Part shown: positions 1-8,411 of the stretch, in pieces | Layout of the letters: each line of letters begins with the position of its first letter | Numbering within the stretch: position 1 is the first letter of the stretch | Assembly: GCA_035938175.1 (NCBI GenBank) | Contig: DASZHD010000027.1 | Coordinates: 62,001 to 126,000 of the forward strand | Direction: 5' to 3' | Source: DASRDE01 sp035938175 | GTDB lineage: Bacteria > Vulcanimicrobiota > Vulcanimicrobiia > Vulcanimicrobiales > Vulcanimicrobiaceae | Length of the DNA: 64,000 nucleotides | Translations under genes and position numbers: made by a program | The notes under the pieces: generated by a model | The model's database searches: none | What the model was told of the DNA's origin: nothing | Seen by the model: the letters and a program-made list of their open reading frames with translations, nothing else

Positions 1-454
1 ACTGCTGGCCGCCGGGCAACATTCCCGAGGCGCCGACTCCGACGGATGCCGTCTTTTGAACGATCGGCGTGAAATTCGGGCCGGCAAAAAACTGATTCGT
101 CGGCGGCTGCGTGGCGTATTGATATTGCGGCTGCACGGATAACTGAATATCGTACGCGCCCCGCGCGGCCTGGATTTGGTAGAGTGCGATGCGCCGGTTG
201 GCTTGCGCCACCGCCAGATCGGGATTTCTGGAAAGCGCCATCCCCACCGCGTTTTCCAACGTGATGCCGACAAAGGGTGTCTGCGTAATGCCCACAAGTC
301 CCGGAGGCCGCGGCGTAACGCTCGGGGCTGCGTAACCCGGCGCCACATTCGGCACTGCCGGCAGCTGCGGCGCGGGGGCCGGCGACGGAACTGTGGCTTG
401 CGCCGGTCCTCCCGCTACCTGCGCCGCGAGCACGAGCGTTGCTAAAACGTTCAC
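1..454 (-). CDS. TolC-family outer-membrane efflux protein, N-terminal part (runs off the window)
   Basis: Reading the minus strand from a GTG at 454 gives about 150 residues: a hydrophobic leader ending near an Ala-Gln-Ala site, a Pro/Ala-rich linker, then a stretch typical of the first TolC helix (ITLENAVGMALSRNPDLAVA, followed by RRIALYQIQAARGAYD). TolC proteins are trimeric outer-membrane channels that join an inner-membrane pump through an adaptor. An AGGAG ribosome site (461-470 region) overlaps the stop of the upstream emrB-like gene, so it is the last gene of the efflux operon and supplies the outer-membrane part of the EmrAB-type pump. The 3' end of the gene is outside the window. 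Confidence 0.85.
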   Translation of the reverse strand, partial: MNVLATLVLAAQVAGGPAQATVPSPAPAPQLPAVPNVAPGYAAPSVTPRPPGLVGITQTPFVGITLENAVGMALSRNPDLAVAQANRRIALYQIQAARGAYDIQLSVQPQYQYATQPPTNQFFAGPNFTPIVQKTASVGVGASGMLPGGQQ

Positions 455-463
455 GTAAAACTC

Positions 464-2071
464 CTATTCCACGATAACCGGCGCGTGGGCGCGGGGCCGG
501 CGCATCAACACGACCAGCGGAGCGAGCACGAGCGTGAGAATCGCCGTCAATCGCGACGTATCGGCGTACGAAAGCACATAGGCTTGCTGTGTCACAAGGT
601 CGGCCAATCCTCGCAGCGCCGAAGCCGAATGCTCGCCGCCGCGCGTTTGAAGATATTGGTGGACCGCCTGCGCGTGCAGCGTCACGTCGCTTCCCACTGC
701 GGCCTGATGATTGGTGACGCCGCGAACCAAAACCGTTACCAGCACGGCGGTAGCAATACTGCCGCCGACCTGGCGCGCCAGGTTGAAAAAGGCGGACGCC
801 GATGCGACGTCTTTCGGGGGAACCGCGCCGAGGACGGCAATCGACAGCGGCACGAAGATCTGCGAAAGACCCAGGCCGCTGACCACGAGCGACGCCCCGA
901 ATGTCCAGAACGACGAATCCGTGGTGGTAACGCCCGCGAGCATCCAATTGGATATTCCCAACAAAACGAATCCGCTGAAAATCTGCCAGCGCGTATCGAC
1001 CTTTCCGCGCATCGCCAGAATCGCCGCGACGGGGGTCAGAAACCCGATCGCCAGCGCGCGAATCAGAATCGTTTCTCCGGACAACGTTGCGGTAAAGCCG
1101 AGCGAATTTTGCACGTATTGCGGCAGAATCAGCACCGATCCGTACAAACTCACACCCAAAACGGCACCCAATAAGCTGCCCGCCGCAACCTCGCGATAGC
1201 GCAGGACGTGCAAGTCGACGACCGGGATCCGCGAACGCAGCGTCCACACGACGAACGCTACGAGCGAAGCCGCCGAGACCACGGACAGAATGCGAATGTT
1301 CGGATCCGAAAGCCAATCGTACTGTTGCCCTTGATCGAGCACGTATTGCAGCGCGCCCAAGCCGGCAGCAAGCAGCGCAAGTCCGATCCAGTCCAGCCGC
1401 TTGCTTTTATCGGGATTCGCCGGATTGCGCAGCACGAAGTACACGGCAAGCGCGGCGAGGATGCCGATTGGAATGTTGATGAAAAAGGCCCAGCGCCACG
1501 TCAGGTTGTCCGTAATGATGCCGCCCAGCAGCGGTCCGAGCGCCGGCCCGACGATCACGCCCATCGAGAAGATGCCTTGTGCTTTGCCCTGCTCTTTGAG
1601 TGGATACGTTTCGCGAAGAATGGCTTGCGAGGTCGAGATCAAGCCGCCGCCGCCCAAACCTTGAATCAAGCGCCAGAAAACGAGTTGATCGAAGCTTGCA
1701 GCAAACCCGCACATGATCGATGCGGCGGTGAACGTGAGGATCGAAGCCAGATAGTACGCGCGCCGTCCGAAACGGCCCTGAAGCCAGGGAGTGATTGGGA
1801 TTACGACGACGTTTGCAATAATGTATCCCGTGACGACCCACGCGCCTTGGTCGACCGACACGCCGAAGTTTCCCTGAATGTTCGGCAGCGCTACGTTGAC
1901 GATCGTCGTGTCGATGATCTCCAACATCGTCGCGGTGATTACGGCCAGCGTGACGACGGCGCGCCGCCAGCCGAATTCAATCACCGAAGCGTGGGCCGCA
2001 GGTTCCGAAGGGCGCTGCGTCGCCGGGTGACCGTGTTTGGTCACCCTTCGCGCCGTATGAACCACTGCCAT
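464..2071 (-). CDS. MFS drug:H+ antiporter, DHA2 family, EmrB-like
   Basis: The 535-residue protein is the expected length for 14-helix DHA2 pumps. After a polar N-terminal tail of about 35 residues come the family motifs IDTTIVNVALPNIQ in the first helix and WVVTGYIIANVVVIPITPWL, then a motif A loop (GRFGRRAYY) and the motif C-like GVIVGPALGPLLGG. EmrB proteins export hydrophobic toxicants across the inner membrane with energy from the proton gradient, using an HlyD-type adaptor. The gene starts two bases after the emrA stop and its own stop overlaps the ribosome site of the tolC-like gene, which fits one polycistronic tripartite pump. The substrate cannot be read from the sequence. Confidence 0.9.
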   Translation of the reverse strand: MAVVHTARRVTKHGHPATQRPSEPAAHASVIEFGWRRAVVTLAVITATMLEIIDTTIVNVALPNIQGNFGVSVDQGAWVVTGYIIANVVVIPITPWLQGRFGRRAYYLASILTFTAASIMCGFAASFDQLVFWRLIQGLGGGGLISTSQAILRETYPLKEQGKAQGIFSMGVIVGPALGPLLGGIITDNLTWRWAFFINIPIGILAALAVYFVLRNPANPDKSKRLDWIGLALLAAGLGALQYVLDQGQQYDWLSDPNIRILSVVSAASLVAFVVWTLRSRIPVVDLHVLRYREVAAGSLLGAVLGVSLYGSVLILPQYVQNSLGFTATLSGETILIRALAIGFLTPVAAILAMRGKVDTRWQIFSGFVLLGISNWMLAGVTTTDSSFWTFGASLVVSGLGLSQIFVPLSIAVLGAVPPKDVASASAFFNLARQVGGSIATAVLVTVLVRGVTNHQAAVGSDVTLHAQAVHQYLQTRGGEHSASALRGLADLVTQQAYVLSYADTSRLTAILTLVLAPLVVLMRRPRAHAPVIVE

Positions 2072-2073
2072 TG

Positions 2074-3345
2074 CTACTTCACGAGGACCGACGTCTCGAC
2101 GGACATACCGGGCCGCATCGGGTAGCGGTTGAAATCGGTATCCGAATCGAAGACGATCTTTACCGGAATGCGCTGCGTCACTTTTACGAAGTTGCCGGTC
2201 GAATTTTGCGACGGAACGAGCGCGTACGTGTTCTGCGATGCCGGGTTAATCGAGTCGACTTTGCCGTGGAACGTCATGCCCTTATACGCATCGACCTTAA
2301 GGTCGACGGCTTGTCCGGGGCGCATGTTGCCGACTTGCGTTTCTTTGTAGTTTGCCGTGATGTAGACTTGCGTGGGAATCACCGTCAGCAGCGTATTGCC
2401 CGCGTTCACGGTCTGTCCGACGTCGACGCTCTTCTCGCCGATCGTTCCATCGATCGGTGAATAGATGCGCGTATCGGCCAAATTCTGTTTTGCAATATCG
2501 ACGGCCGCGATTTGGGTGGCAATCTGCGCCGGGGCCTGCGCCTGGCTTAGTTTGCCTTGCGCGCTCTGCACGCCGCCTTGCGCCGCTCCGACACCCGCTT
2601 GCGCCGCGCCCACTTTCTGCTGGGCCGCGTCGAGATTTGCGATCGCGACGTTCACTTGATCCTGCGCGGCGCGATATTGCGACTCCGCTTGCGCATACTG
2701 CGCCTGCGCGGAGTCGAGTTGCTCGCGAGCCACGTCGCCCGTTTTCACGAGGGCCTGCGTACGCTGCAGATTCGCCGAGGCGTCCGCCAGCGCTTGACGC
2801 GCTCCCGGCAACGCCGCTCGAGCCGCCTGTACTTGCGCTTGCGCCGCAGAGACACCGGCTACGGCGACGGGAACTTGCGCGGATGCATTCTGCACGTCCG
2901 CCTGCGCCTGCGATACCGCACCGCTGCCTTGGGTGACGCCGGCCTGCTGATTCTGCTCGGCCAATTGCAGATTGGCCTGCGCTTGCGCCAGCTTCGCGCG
3001 CTCGTCCACGTCGTTGAGGACGAGCAGCAGTTGGCCCTTCTTCACGCGTTGATCGGTGTCGACGAGAATCGTGTCGACGCGCTCGTTAATCTTGCTGGTG
3101 ATCGCGACGGTATTGGCGTCGACGCGCGCATCGTCGGTCGTTTGGTGCACGCGCGCATACATGAAGTAGCGTACGCCCCAAACGATAACGAAAATTGCGA
3201 CGATCGCGCCGGCGATCAGCAGAACCGGACGCATGTTACGTTTGGGCGCTTCTTCGGTGGCGTCGATGCTCGTCACGTGCCCGTTCCTTCCGTCCGGCGG
3301 CGAACCGGGTTTGGTCGCCTGTTCTTCACGCTCGCGCGTTTCCAT
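2074..3345 (-). CDS. HlyD/EmrA-family membrane-fusion (adaptor) protein
   Basis: The 423-residue protein has a charged cytoplasmic tail, one transmembrane helix at about residues 39-60 (VLLIAGAIVAIFVIVWGVRYF region), a biotinyl-lipoyl-like half motif (VAITSKINERVDTILVDTDQ) and then a very long Ala/Gln-rich coiled-coil hairpin (about residues 110-270, with repeated AQAQVQ-type heptads) before the beta-barrel part (DTRIYSPIDGTIGEKSVDVG). It bridges EmrB in the inner membrane and TolC in the outer membrane. The long hairpin is typical of EmrA rather than of short RND adaptors. It lies between the tetR and emrB genes, 11 and 2 bases apart. Confidence 0.9.
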   Translation of the reverse strand: METREREEQATKPGSPPDGRNGHVTSIDATEEAPKRNMRPVLLIAGAIVAIFVIVWGVRYFMYARVHQTTDDARVDANTVAITSKINERVDTILVDTDQRVKKGQLLLVLNDVDERAKLAQAQANLQLAEQNQQAGVTQGSGAVSQAQADVQNASAQVPVAVAGVSAAQAQVQAARAALPGARQALADASANLQRTQALVKTGDVAREQLDSAQAQYAQAESQYRAAQDQVNVAIANLDAAQQKVGAAQAGVGAAQGGVQSAQGKLSQAQAPAQIATQIAAVDIAKQNLADTRIYSPIDGTIGEKSVDVGQTVNAGNTLLTVIPTQVYITANYKETQVGNMRPGQAVDLKVDAYKGMTFHGKVDSINPASQNTYALVPSQNSTGNFVKVTQRIPVKIVFDSDTDFNRYPMRPGMSVETSVLVK

Positions 3346-3356
3346 ATCTTTCTCGC

Positions 3357-3950
3357 TTACTTTCTTACGCCGTTGAGGAATACGTCTATTTGAAAATCCA
3401 GAATCTGTTCGGGCGAGTAGGCCAGCTCGGGGAGCTTTTTGCGGCCGATTACCTGTGCGAAGATCATCCCCATGAAAAACCGCGCCAACAGCTGCGGGTC
3501 GCCTGCAAGCTCACCCGCTTCAACGCGGCGCGCCATGTACTCGCTGAGCAGTTGGCGGACCGCTTGCGGACCGCGCCAAGCGGCCAGGCCGACGGTGCTG
3601 TCGTTTTCTTCATCGGAAAGCGACATGATGATCATGTCGCGCACTTCGTCCATTCTTTCCCGGATGGCACGGCCGATTTGCCGCAAATCGTCCTCGAGTT
3701 TACCGCTCAACTGGGGAAGAAGTTCTTGCAATTGAGCGGCTGCGCAATAATGTTCGGCGCACGCTTCGATCAGCGCGTCTTTGTTGCCGAAATGCCGGAA
3801 GAGTGTGGCTTCGTTGACACCCGCTAACTCCGCGACCTCGCGGGTCGTCGTTCCGCGCCGGCCTTTCTTGGCAAAAAGTTGCCGCGTAGCCGCGAGGATC
3901 CGGCCGCGGGTTTCTTCCGGGGAGCGCGAGACGTGGACGTCGTTGACCAT
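3357..3950 (-). CDS. TetR-family transcriptional regulator of the efflux operon
   Basis: The 197-residue protein starts at MVNDVHVSRS, whose ATG shares the A of the preceding stop (TGATG), giving translational coupling. The N-terminal helix-turn-helix is clear (TTREVAELAGVNEATLFRHF then GNKDALIE, about residues 33-63), and the remainder is a helical ligand-binding domain with no recognisable subfamily. TetR proteins normally repress the promoter of their own operon and are released by a pump substrate. Here two palindromes flank the only visible operon promoter (4904-4968), so autorepression is likely. A longer reading frame extends upstream but overlaps the LolA-like gene and is not plausible. 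Confidence 0.88.
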   Translation of the reverse strand: MVNDVHVSRSPEETRGRILAATRQLFAKKGRRGTTTREVAELAGVNEATLFRHFGNKDALIEACAEHYCAAAQLQELLPQLSGKLEDDLRQIGRAIRERMDEVRDMIIMSLSDEENDSTVGLAAWRGPQAVRQLLSEYMARRVEAGELAGDPQLLARFFMGMIFAQVIGRKKLPELAYSPEQILDFQIDVFLNGVRK

Positions 3951-4621
3951 CACTTTTTCGTGAATACCTCGTCGCTGACGGCGACATTCGCTTGATAGGC
4001 GCCGAAGGTCGCATCCGCGACAGCACGCACGTGCGGGATGTGAATATCCGCATGCTGTGCCGCGATGACGTTGTACTGCCCTTGATCTCTGTAGGATTGC
4101 GTCATCGCGATCGTGCCGCCGTTCGTGTAATGGAAATCCATACGCACGACCTGATACGTCGACGGATCGACGTACGCGACCGTATCGGTCAGTTGATCGC
4201 TGTGAACTTTTTTGGTCAGACGCAGCTCGAGGACCGGCCGCCCGTCGACGTTTTGAACGCCGTCGAAAGCGACGTTCGAATCGCGGCGCCACGCGCTGGG
4301 ATCGCCGATGTCGCCGAAAAGTTTATTGATACCGTGCGCGTACGACGGAACGCGGTCGAACACGACCTCGTAATTGTCGGGACGCTTGAAGTATGCCGTG
4401 CCGTCGAGCGACGGGCTCAGCCAGGGAAAGCTGCGCATACGCACGTCCACGTGAACGCGCGCCTGATAGGATTGCAGCGACGGGTTGCGCGCCTCGATGC
4501 GCGACATGATCGTATCGGCGTTCAACGATTGCGCGCCGGTCCCGGGCGCTTCCGCCGATGCGGGTCCCGCTGCAAACGCGCAAACGGCAATGAAGACCGC
4601 GGCAAAACGGCGCGCTAGCAT
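3950..4621 (-). CDS. LolA-like periplasmic protein (outer-membrane lipoprotein carrier fold)
   Basis: The 223-residue protein has a signal peptide (AVFIAVCAFAAGPASAEA, cleavage after about residue 23) followed by a LolA/RseB-like pattern: an N-terminal helix with IEARNPSLQSYQARVHVDV, beta strands with GTAYFKRPDNYEVVF, and a late VVRMDFHYTNGGTIAMTQSY strand. Such proteins bind lipids or lipoproteins in the periplasm. Its place between a STAS gene and tetR in an efflux operon is not typical, and it may help with envelope maintenance during lipophilic stress (inference). It overlaps the STAS gene by 7 bases and tetR by 1. Confidence 0.7.
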   Translation of the reverse strand: MLARRFAAVFIAVCAFAAGPASAEAPGTGAQSLNADTIMSRIEARNPSLQSYQARVHVDVRMRSFPWLSPSLDGTAYFKRPDNYEVVFDRVPSYAHGINKLFGDIGDPSAWRRDSNVAFDGVQNVDGRPVLELRLTKKVHSDQLTDTVAYVDPSTYQVVRMDFHYTNGGTIAMTQSYRDQGQYNVIAAQHADIHIPHVRAVADATFGAYQANVAVSDEVFTKK

Positions 4622-4893
4622 GCCGCCACCTCGAAGATCCGGTCCAACGCGGTAATTTGAAGCACGCTGCGGTGCTCAGGTCGCGTCACCGAAAGTGCCA
4701 GCGTTCCGCCCGCCTCGCGCACGCGGCGAAGCATGCGGATGAGGCCGCGAATCGCGGCATTGTCGAGGACCGGAAGTTGGTCCAGGTCGAGGATGAGCCG
4801 GCGGCCCTGCTGGGCCGAAGCGGCAAGCATCCATTCCAGGCGCTCGATTGCGCCCGCGGCAGCGTCACTGTACGAAAATCTCGTGGTTTGCAT
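4615..4893 (-). CDS. STAS-domain protein (anti-sigma-factor antagonist-like)
   Basis: About 92 residues form one STAS domain: LILDLDQLPVLDNAAIRGLIRMLRR is the conserved strand-loop-helix in which a Ser/Thr is normally phosphorylated, and here the position reads LDNAAI, with no Ser or Thr. This argues for a non-phosphorylatable STAS protein. I chose the second of two adjacent ATGs (4893; 4896 also possible) because AGGGA lies just upstream and because the longer GTG start at 4926 would lie at or before the predicted transcription start, inside the operator. It is the first gene of the efflux operon. Its partner is unknown; a HATPase anti-sigma factor is encoded at 60484. Confidence 0.75.
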   Translation of the reverse strand: MQTTRFSYSDAAAGAIERLEWMLAASAQQGRRLILDLDQLPVLDNAAIRGLIRMLRRVREAGGTLALSVTRPEHRSVLQITALDRIFEVAAC

Positions 4894-4903
4894 CATTTCC
4901 CTA

Positions 4904-4968
4904 TGCAAGTACGTACTTGCACGCACATAGTACCATATACTTTCGGTGAATGCAAGTACTTACTTGCG
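4904..4968 (-). promoter_or_regulatory. Efflux-operon promoter flanked by two TetR-type operators
   Basis: On the minus strand a -35 TTGCAT (4950-4955), a 17-base spacer and a -10 TACTAT (4927-4932) form a near-consensus sigma70 promoter. The sequence TGCAAGTACGTACTTGCA (4904-4921) is a perfect 18-base palindrome just downstream of the -10, over the predicted start site. A second copy, TGCAAGTACTTACTTGCG (4951-4968), overlaps the -35. Two copies of one palindrome bracketing a promoter is the expected layout for TetR repression, and the operon encodes a TetR. The same sites lie 55-120 bases from the divergent serine-hydrolase gene and may affect it. Confidence 0.8.
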
Positions 4969-5022
4969 CCACCGGCCTTGAGTCTGGCGAAGCGCCACCG
5001 TCCCCGTCGAAGCACCACCCAA

Positions 5023-5808
5023 ATGACCCTCCCCCAAACAATCGGCCAAGCAGCCGCCGCCTTGAGCATCGAACCGCTCTCCCTCGTCATAACGGGCTTG
5101 GACGGCTCGCTGGACGTACGAATCGACACGGAACGCCCGCTCTACCCGGCCAGCATGATCAAGACGCCGCTCGCAGCCGCAGTGTGGGTTCTCATTAAAG
5201 ACGGTCTCATAGGCGCGGACCAGACAGTTCGGGTGACCGGTTCGAATCTGACGGCGAACGACGACGCCTCGCCGCTGGTGCCCGGTTACAGCGCTACGGT
5301 CGCCGAGTTGATCGAGCTGATGATTGCCCGCTCCGACAACGTCGCCACCAACATGCTCTTGGACGTCGCAGGGCGCGAGCGCGCTAGCGCGATCGCTCGC
5401 GAACGGCTGAATCTGCGTCAGACCGCATTCCATCGCAAACTGTCCGGCAGTTTACCGTTGATCGAAGATCCGGAATGGGACGGCGTACATCGCAACGCGC
5501 ATCCGGCCGCCGACGCCGCGCGGTTGTTCGAGTCCATCGCGCGAGACGACATCCCCGGCGCAGCCGAGCTGTACGGCGCGCTGGCGCGGCAAACGTGGAA
5601 CGACAAGTTGCCGCGCGGTTTGCAGCCCGGCGACGTACTCGCGCACAAGACCGGCGACACGGACGAGGTGACGCACGACGGCGGAATATTGCAAACGCCG
5701 CAAGGGGGCGTATACGTGCTGGCCGTTTACGCGGGCATGCCCTCGACGCCTGAGAACAACGCGAAATTCGGCCCGTTCATGGCTCGCTTGCGAACATTTC
5801 TGCGTTAA
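5023..5808 (+). CDS. Class A beta-lactamase-like serine hydrolase, no signal peptide
   Basis: The 261-residue protein has the penicilloyl-serine-transferase motifs in order: S44-M-I-K47 (SxxK), S104-D-N106 (SDN) and H-K209-T-G211-D (KTG). The fold order and length fit class A beta-lactamases. However, I see no ExxxN omega-loop glutamate between SDN and KTG (the region reads DPEWDGVHRNAHPAADAARL), and there is no secretion signal after the chosen start MTLPQ. It may be a cytoplasmic esterase or peptidase-like relative rather than a true antibiotic-hydrolysing enzyme. It diverges from the TetR-controlled efflux operon across the operator region. Confidence 0.75.
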   Translation: MTLPQTIGQAAAALSIEPLSLVITGLDGSLDVRIDTERPLYPASMIKTPLAAAVWVLIKDGLIGADQTVRVTGSNLTANDDASPLVPGYSATVAELIELMIARSDNVATNMLLDVAGRERASAIARERLNLRQTAFHRKLSGSLPLIEDPEWDGVHRNAHPAADAARLFESIARDDIPGAAELYGALARQTWNDKLPRGLQPGDVLAHKTGDTDEVTHDGGILQTPQGGVYVLAVYAGMPSTPENNAKFGPFMARLRTFLR

Positions 5809-5850
5809 GAAAAAACGGGCGCGGGTACCAGTACAGCCGTGGGCAGAGAA

Positions 5851-5885
5851 AAGAAGGTCGCGCAGGACGCGCGACCTTCTTTTAT
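5851..5885. terminator. Bidirectional Rho-independent terminator
   Basis: A perfect 13-base-pair stem (5851-5863 with 5869-5881) has a 5-base loop. It is preceded by an A run and followed by TTTT, so it can stop transcription from the serine-hydrolase gene on the plus strand and from the hut operon on the minus strand. Confidence 0.85.
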
Positions 5886-5901
5886 TGTTCGATCGACGAC
5901 G

Positions 5902-7191
5902 CTACAGTTTAAGCATCGGCAGCAGTTTCGCCACCGCCGTTTTCGCGTGCGCGGGCGGTGCCTGATGCCGTGTACGAACGAGCCTTCCGCCGACGTAGGT
6001 TTCGCGCACGTCCGCGTCTTGCGCACGGTACACGATCTGATTGTGCAGCGGCACCCACGGATCGGCCGTGCGGATATCGAGAACGACGTAATCGGCGTAC
6101 GCGCCGGCGTGCAGCGTCCCCGCGCACAAACCGAGCGCCGCCGCACCCTGCGAGGTTCCCAGCGCAAACGCGGGCACCGCGCCGAGGGCGCTGCCGTCCA
6201 AATGCGCGAGCTTCTGCAATAACGATGCCGCACGCATCTCTTCGATGATCGAAGGCCGCACGTCCGCGTCGGTCCCCAGACCCATAGGAATGCCGCGGTC
6301 CTGCAGCCCCGTGACGTCGCAGATGCCGTCTCCCAAGTACTGATTCGTCATCGGGTTGTGAATGACGCGCGCACCGGTTTGCGCCAGCATCCGTTTTTCT
6401 TCTTCGGTGATGTAAATTGCGTGGATTGCCACCGTACGGTCGTTCAATGCGCCTAAACGCTCGAGCAGCGCAATCGGCGTGACTCCAAACCGCTGCAGCG
6501 TTTCCTCTCCCTCGTATTTCGCCTCGGCTACGTGTACGTGCAGCATGCAGTCGCGATCCGTCGCAAAGTTCGCGCTCGCGCGGATCATATTTTGGGAAGC
6601 CGCGTGAAGCGAGTGCGGGGCAACGCACACGTTCGCGCGCGGGAATTCGTCCATCAGCGACGCGGTGCGTTTGCTTGCCTCGTCGATCGTTTCGCGAAAC
6701 GCCGCCGGCGCATAATCGGCATCCATCCACGTGCGCGCGAAAATGAGCCGGATGCCGCAGTCCGCGGCGGCGCGAATCGCCTCGCGCGCGTGTTCGTTTC
6801 CCGCGCCGTTCAAATAAAAGAATTCAGTGACGGTTGTAATTCCGGCGGCAAGCATCTCGTCGAACGCCAAACGGAACGTCCAGTACACCTGCTCGGGCGT
6901 GAGTTGCGGAACGACTTTGTACAGCGCGTCGCTGCGCCACCGCGCGAAGGGCAGATCGTCGGCCCAGCCGCGCATCAAGATTTGGTACGCGTGGCTATGC
7001 CCGTTGACGAAACCCGGCACGACGGCGACTTCGGACGAATGCCAACGCAGCGTCGCGTCCGGATAACGCACGCGCAACGATTCCGCGGTGTCGACCGCGG
7101 CGATGCGGTCATTTTCAATGGCGAACGCGTAATCGTGCTTTTCCTCGCCACCGGCTATTGCGCGAGCGCAATGCACGATCGTCGTTATCAC
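5902..7191 (-). CDS. hutF: Formimidoylglutamate deiminase-like amidohydrolase
   Basis: The 429-residue amidohydrolase has the metal-binding pair GHSHAYQ, a central HVHVAEA, HAIYI and a late GLGTDAD, as in the cytosine-deaminase/HutF branch of the superfamily. HutF converts N-formimidoyl-L-glutamate to N-formyl-L-glutamate and ammonia. The assignment rests on both sequence style (RGWADDLPFARWRSDALYK, EMLAAGITTVTEFFYLNG) and its position as fourth gene of a hut operon. The GTG start overlaps the hutI stop as GTGA. No hutG (formylglutamate hydrolase) is in the window. A different amino-hydrolase specificity cannot be excluded. Confidence 0.72.
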   Translation of the reverse strand: MITTIVHCARAIAGGEEKHDYAFAIENDRIAAVDTAESLRVRYPDATLRWHSSEVAVVPGFVNGHSHAYQILMRGWADDLPFARWRSDALYKVVPQLTPEQVYWTFRLAFDEMLAAGITTVTEFFYLNGAGNEHAREAIRAAADCGIRLIFARTWMDADYAPAAFRETIDEASKRTASLMDEFPRANVCVAPHSLHAASQNMIRASANFATDRDCMLHVHVAEAKYEGEETLQRFGVTPIALLERLGALNDRTVAIHAIYITEEEKRMLAQTGARVIHNPMTNQYLGDGICDVTGLQDRGIPMGLGTDADVRPSIIEEMRAASLLQKLAHLDGSALGAVPAFALGTSQGAAALGLCAGTLHAGAYADYVVLDIRTADPWVPLHNQIVYRAQDADVRETYVGGRLVRTRHQAPPAHAKTAVAKLLPMLKL

Positions 7192-8411
7192 GCCACGAGT
7201 CTTCCGCTACGAAATACCGCTCTTGCCAAATTGCCTCCGAATTGCCACCCGAACTCCTCCGGTGACTCGATACCGAGCACGACAAAATCCGCGTTTGTCC
7301 CTACGCGGAGAGCACCGGCGTCGATGCGCAGCGATCTCGCGGCAGCGAGAGTCACGGCGTACAGCGCCTCCGCCGCCGTCAGATTAAAAATCGCGCGCCC
7401 GAAATAGGCCACGGTTTGTAAGTTGAAGCACGGCGACGTGCCAGGATTATAATCGCTGGCAAGCGCTACGTTCCCTCCGCGTTCCAGCAGAGTGCGAACC
7501 GGCGCGGGATGGGGGAGGCCGAGATAGGCGATCGTGGCCGGGCAAGCAACCGTGACGATTCCCTCGCGCACGATCGCATCCACGTCGGCATCGCGAATGT
7601 AATTACAGTGGTCGACTGCGTCGACGCCCACGCCGGCCGCCATCTCGGCCGCATGGCCGAACGCCATTTCATCGCAATGCACGCGCAGGCGAAGGCCGTG
7701 CGAGCGCGCCGCTTCCAAGTAGCGCCGGGTCTGCGCCGGCGAAAAGAATCCCGGCTCGCAGAACGCATCGGCGTAAATCGCACCGTCGGCTTTGGCAACG
7801 GGCAGACACTGGTCGATTAAGTAGTCGACATAGTCCACTTCGTTCGTAAATTCCGGCGGCAGGGCGTGCGCGCCCAAAAACGTTGCGACCAGGCGCGGCA
7901 ATCCCGCTTCGTCCTTGTGCGTATCGATCAGCCGCAGAAGCTCCGTTTCGCCGGGGCGGTGCAGCGCATACCCCGTTTTCACCTCGAGCGTCGTGGTCCC
8001 GTGCGCGGCGATCGTTTCAAAGCGCGGACGCACGTGCTGCCAAAAGTGATCCGGGTGATCGAGCGCGCGGCGCGTTTGCTCGACGGTAAACAGCATTCCG
8101 AGTTGCGGTTTCTCGCCGCGCAGCCGGGCGGCAAAATCGGGTTCGCGATTGCCTGCAAAAAGCGGATGCGCGTGCGCGTCTACGAATCCCGGAACGATCA
8201 CGCCGTCGAAATCGAGCTCACGCACCTCGCCGGTTATCTGTTTTTCGGTCTCCGCGCGCGTTCCGGCAAAGGCGATCTTGCCATCGCGAATCAACAGCGC
8301 GCCGTCGCGCAACGCTCCTAAATCATCGAACGTCACCCGGTGCTGGGCGACGTTCGATGCGTTGGTTACGATGGTTTTTGCTCGGACGAGCAGCTGCTCT
8401 ACAGGCGCCAA
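7188..8411 (-). CDS. hutI: Imidazolonepropionase
   Basis: The enzyme opens the imidazolone ring of 4-imidazolone-5-propionate to give N-formimidoylglutamate. Motifs are VDAHAHPLFAGNREPDFAARL (metal HxH and substrate-binding region), HCDEMAFGHAAEMA, DAVDHCNY and ASDYNPGTSPCFNL, all close to HutI. From the TTG at 8411 (inside the last codons of hutU) the protein is 407 residues, the family length; a CTG a few codons later is an alternative. A longer upstream reading frame lies inside hutU and is not protein-like. It overlaps hutU upstream and hutF downstream. Confidence 0.9.
   Translation of the reverse strand: MAPVEQLLVRAKTIVTNASNVAQHRVTFDDLGALRDGALLIRDGKIAFAGTRAETEKQITGEVRELDFDGVIVPGFVDAHAHPLFAGNREPDFAARLRGEKPQLGMLFTVEQTRRALDHPDHFWQHVRPRFETIAAHGTTTLEVKTGYALHRPGETELLRLIDTHKDEAGLPRLVATFLGAHALPPEFTNEVDYVDYLIDQCLPVAKADGAIYADAFCEPGFFSPAQTRRYLEAARSHGLRLRVHCDEMAFGHAAEMAAGVGVDAVDHCNYIRDADVDAIVREGIVTVACPATIAYLGLPHPAPVRTLLERGGNVALASDYNPGTSPCFNLQTVAYFGRAIFNLTAAEALYAVTLAAARSLRIDAGALRVGTNADFVVLGIESPEEFGWQFGGNLARAVFRSGRLVA

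Noticed and set aside
4894..4926. GTG start at 4926 for the STAS gene
   Set aside because: It would lie at or before the predicted transcription start, inside the palindromic operator.
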